Of a stretch of 9,523 nt of DNA, positions 6,239 through 9,523 are shown one piece after another. The stretch spans positions 1 through 9,523 of the forward strand of contig JBHELQ010000051.1 in NCBI GenBank assembly GCA_046262995.1, given 5' to 3'. Below the pieces are notes generated by a model. That model saw only the letters and a list, made by a program, of their open reading frames with translations, was not told the origin of the DNA and did not search any database. The stretch's first letter is position 1. Each line of letters begins with the position of its first letter. Made by a program: the position numbers and the translations under genes. Source of the stretch: JBHELQ01 sp046262995. GTDB taxonomy: Bacteria > Actinomycetota > Thermoleophilia > Solirubrobacterales > Thermoleophilaceae.

Positions 6239-7185
6239 ATGGCCCGCTTCGCGGTCAGGCGGATCGCCCAGATGCTGCTGGTGCTGTTCGCGGTCTCGGT
6301 GCTCACCTTCCTGATCTTCAACGTGATCCCGGGCGGCGATCCGGCTCGGCGGATGGCCGGGCGGGAGCCCGATCCGGGCCAGCTGCAGCGGATCCGGCAC
6401 GACTGGGGTTTCGACAAGCCCGTCTACGTCCAGTACGCGAAGACCATCGGCAAGACGGTGAGCGGCAACCTGGTCTCGTACAGCACGCAGCAGAACGTCG
6501 TCCAGGAGCTCGGCAAGCGGGCCCCCCGGACTTTCGCCCTGGCCGTGGGAGCGGCGATCATGTGGATGGCCCTGTCGGTCGTGCTGGGCCTGTACACGGC
6601 GGTCCGGGCAGGTCGCTTCTCGGATCGCTTCCTGACCATCCTCGCCTTGGTTGGCATCTCGATGCCCGTCTTCTGGATCGGCGCGCTCATGAACTACTAC
6701 CTGGGGTTCAAGCTCGGCCTCTTCCCGAACGGCGGCTACGTTCCGCTCACCGACAACCCGGTGCAGTGGCTCTACCACCTGCTGATGCCCTGGACGGCCC
6801 TGTCGATCTTGTTCATCGGCCTTTACTCCCGCGTCCTGCGCTCCAACGTGCTCGACACCATGAACGACGACTACGTGCGCACAGCCCGCGCGAAGGGGCT
6901 CTCGGAGCGGCACGTGCTCGTCCGGCACGTGCTCCGAAACTCGCTGATTCCGATCGTCACGCTCTGGGGGCTCGACTTCGGAGCCGTGCTCGGCGGCGGG
7001 ACCATCCTGACCGAGACCGTTTTCGACCTGCAGGGAGTCGGCCAGTACGCAGCCGAGTCGATCGGCCAGCTCGACGTGCCACCGGTGCTCGCAGTCACGA
7101 TGTTCGGAGCGTTCTTCATCGTCCTGCTCAACACCGTGGTGGACATCGTCTACGCGGCCATCGACCCGCGGATCCGGGTGTCCTG

Positions 7186-7186
<1 letters not shown>
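6239..7186 (+). CDS. ABC transporter permease, DppB/OppB family
   Basis: A 315-residue inner-membrane permease, partner of the DppC-like protein. It opens with the family's first membrane helix (about 10-30, ending FNVIPGGDP), then an extracytoplasmic region about 31-95 containing GFDKPVYVQYAKTI. Further membrane segments lie near 99-120, 131-155, 178-198, 235-255 and 285-308. The EAA loop is at about 211-238 (DYVRTARAKGLSERHVLVRH, then VLRNSLIP), and GGGTILTETVFDLQGVG at 252-268 is the family's C-terminal signature. ATG 6239 has GGTGGGG about 8 nt upstream. In most dpp/opp operons B precedes C; here the order is C then B. The stop overlaps the next ATG by one base (TGATG, 7184-7188). Confidence 0.95.
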
Positions 7187-8228
<1,042 letters not shown>

Positions 8229-8232
<4 letters not shown>

Positions 8233-9359
8233 GCGTTACCGACGAAAGGCCCGACGCGGCGACTCCGAGCGGGGACGGCGGCTCGCCGCTGATGGAGGTC
8301 GAGCACCTGAAGGTGCACTTCCCGATCAAGCAGGGGCTCCTGATCGACCGCGAGGTCGGGCGGGTGCACGCCGTCGATGACGTGACGTTCGAGTTGAAGG
8401 AGGGGGAGACCCTCGGCCTCGTCGGCGAGTCGGGCTGCGGCAAGACGACACTGTCGCGGGCGCTCCTGCGGCTGATCGACGCAACCGAGGGGACGATCCG
8501 CTTTCGAGGAAGGGACGTCACCAAGGCCTCGCGCAGGGAGATGCAACCGCTCCGGCGGGAGCTTCAGATGGTTTTCCAGGACCCGTTCGCGTCGCTCAAC
8601 CCGCGGAAGCGCGTCGGTCAGATCATCGGCGTGCCACTGGCGCTTCACGGGGTGGCCCGACACGAGGTCAAGGACCGCGTGCGCGAGCTGCTCGAGCGAG
8701 TGGGCCTGGCTCGCGAGCACGTGAACCGCTTCCCACACGAGTTCTCCGGCGGGCAGCGCCAGCGCATTGGCGTTGCGCGGGCCCTTGCCCTCGAGCCGCG
8801 GCTGATCGTGCTGGACGAGCCCGTCTCGGCCCTCGACGTGTCGATTCAGGCTCAGATCATCAACCTGCTCGACGACCTCCAGGACGACATGGGGCTCACT
8901 TACCTCTTCGTTGCACATGACCTGTCGGTGGTGCGTCACGTCTCCGACCGGATCGCGGTCATGTACCTAGGCAAGCTGATGGAGGTCGCGGCGGCCAAAG
9001 AGCTCTACGCCAAGCCGATCCACCCCTACACGGCCGCGTTGCTGGCCGCGGTGCCGATCCCGGACCCCCGTGAGAACCGACGGCGGGAACGGATGGTCGT
9101 GTCGGGCGAGCCTCCGAACCCGATCGACCCGCCGTCCGGATGCGTCTTCCACCCGCGCTGCCCGCGCGCCACAGATGTGTGCCGCGAAGTCGAGCCACCG
9201 CTGACCCGCTATCCGAGCGGCCACCTGGCCGCCTGCCATCACCCGCTGAGCGTCAGCGCGGAGGAGATCCGCGCGGCGGAGCGGTCGCCGGCGAGCCCGC
9301 TCAGCGCGGGCGCAGAGCTGCCGGATCCGGCCGAGGCCAAGAGCCCAGCGGGCGCCTAA
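8229..9359 (+). CDS. ABC transporter ATP-binding protein, DppF/OppF family
   Basis: A 376-residue cytoplasmic ATPase, the partner of the DppD-like subunit. After a low-complexity N-terminal tail (1-20) come Walker A GESGCGKT at 66-73, Q-loop Gln117 (VFQDPFASLNPRKRV), signature FSGGQRQR at 172-179, Walker B LIVLDEP at 192-198, D-loop ALDV at 201-204 and switch His230. The C-terminal oligopeptide domain contains Cys305, Cys311, Cys318 and Cys336, nearly the spacing seen in the partner. The final 35 residues are Ala/Pro/Ser-rich and unlike the core family, which usually ends nearer 320-340. GTG 8229 overlaps the previous stop (GTGA, 8229-8232) and has GAGG about 4 nt upstream. This is the last gene of the cluster; a terminator-like hairpin follows 12 nt after the stop. 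Confidence 0.96.
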
Positions 9360-9371
9360 CCGTTCACTCAA

Positions 9372-9395
9372 ACAAGGCTGCGGAACCGGCTTTGT
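9372..9395 (+). terminator. Terminator-like hairpin at the end of the transporter cluster
   Basis: ACAAGGCTG (9372-9380) pairs with CGGCTTTGT (9387-9395) over nine positions, two of them G-U wobbles, with a 6-nt loop CGGAAC. The wobbles favour folding of the + strand transcript. It lies just after the last stop codon. No T-run follows, as is common in high-GC actinobacterial terminators, so strength is uncertain. Confidence 0.45.
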
Positions 9396-9423
9396 CTCGG
9401 CGGCGAAGTCGTGGGTCCTCCAT

Positions 9424-9466
9424 GTTGCACAAGTTCTTGCAACGAAGTGGCGAAAACCCGATACCT
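9424..9466 (+). promoter_or_regulatory. Palindrome and possible promoter for a gene beyond the right edge
   Basis: GTTGCA (9424-9429) and TGCAAC (9438-9443) are perfect inverted arms 8 nt apart, with CAAG/CTTG nested between them, giving a 20-bp dyad in relatively AT-rich DNA. Its right arm includes TTGCAA (9437-9442), which lies 17 nt before GATACC (9460-9465), a weak -35/-10 pair. If real, a dimeric regulator bound to the dyad would cover the -35. A GTG at 9506 behind AGAGGA could begin a downstream gene, but only six codons are visible. Confidence 0.3.
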
Positions 9467-9523
9467 ATGCCAGGCTGGCGCAGAGACAAAGCAGAGGATC
9501 GTCTCGTGATCCACTGCAAAGGC

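Noticed and set aside
339..6928. Long minus-strand open frames (339-1394, 4073-5344, 5145-6218, 5819-6928)
   Set aside because: They lie opposite well-supported genes; their translations are low-complexity Arg/Ala/Pro/His-rich with no family motifs. High-GC DNA gives such antisense frames routinely.
6562..7185. Long N-terminal extension of the DppD-like ATPase
   Set aside because: The extension is the out-of-frame reading of the DppB-like gene; the ATPase proper begins at ATG 7186, overlapping the stop.
9506..9523. Start of a further gene at GTG 9506
   Set aside because: AGAGGA is well placed 7 nt upstream, but only six codons are visible, too few to call a CDS.

Overview
The window is 9.5 kb of very GC-rich, densely packed DNA with every supported gene on the + strand. 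The codon usage, the SigB/SigF-type sigma factor paired with an anti-sigma-like protein, and the Arg/Ala-rich proteins suggest an actinobacterium. A deep-branching soil lineage such as Thermoleophilia is my best guess, from composition and gene style only; no rRNA or other marker is present to settle it.

Region 1 (1-1859) is a tightly overlapped run. It holds the 3' two-thirds of mnmA (tRNA 2-thiouridylase, cut by the left edge), a small RsbW-fold anti-sigma-like protein whose ATP-binding motifs look lost, and a SigB/SigF/SigG-family sigma-70 factor. The junctions are 4-base stop/start overlaps (ATGA, then GTGA), so translation is probably coupled.

Region 2 (1856-9359) is a complete family-5 (oligopeptide/dipeptide-type) ABC importer: two tandem paralogous lipoprotein substrate-binding proteins (SBP1, SBP2), two permeases in the order DppC-like then DppB-like, and two ATPases (DppD-like, DppF-like). 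SBP1 appears to start at a rare ATA codon that overlaps the sigma factor's stop codon (ATAG), behind a strong Shine-Dalgarno, so the transporter locus is physically joined to the sigma operon. Hairpins follow SBP1, SBP2 and the last ATPase gene. The one after SBP2 is a perfect 11-bp stem, a common way to make more binding protein than membrane components. From the permeases to the last ATPase the genes overlap or nearly touch.

Region 3 (9360-9523) is a short non-coding tail with a terminator-like hairpin and a 20-bp palindrome that may belong to the control region of a gene beyond the right edge.

Working model (inference): SBP1 and/or SBP2 capture a peptide-like ligand outside the membrane, the DppC/DppB-like pair forms the pore, and the two ATPases drive import. 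The link to a stress-type sigma factor suggests joint expression of the sigma module with at least SBP1. Nothing here is a clearly new system. The most unusual points are the ATA start with its ATAG overlap, the divergent first binding protein, the degenerate anti-sigma domain, and the structured SBP2-permease junction.
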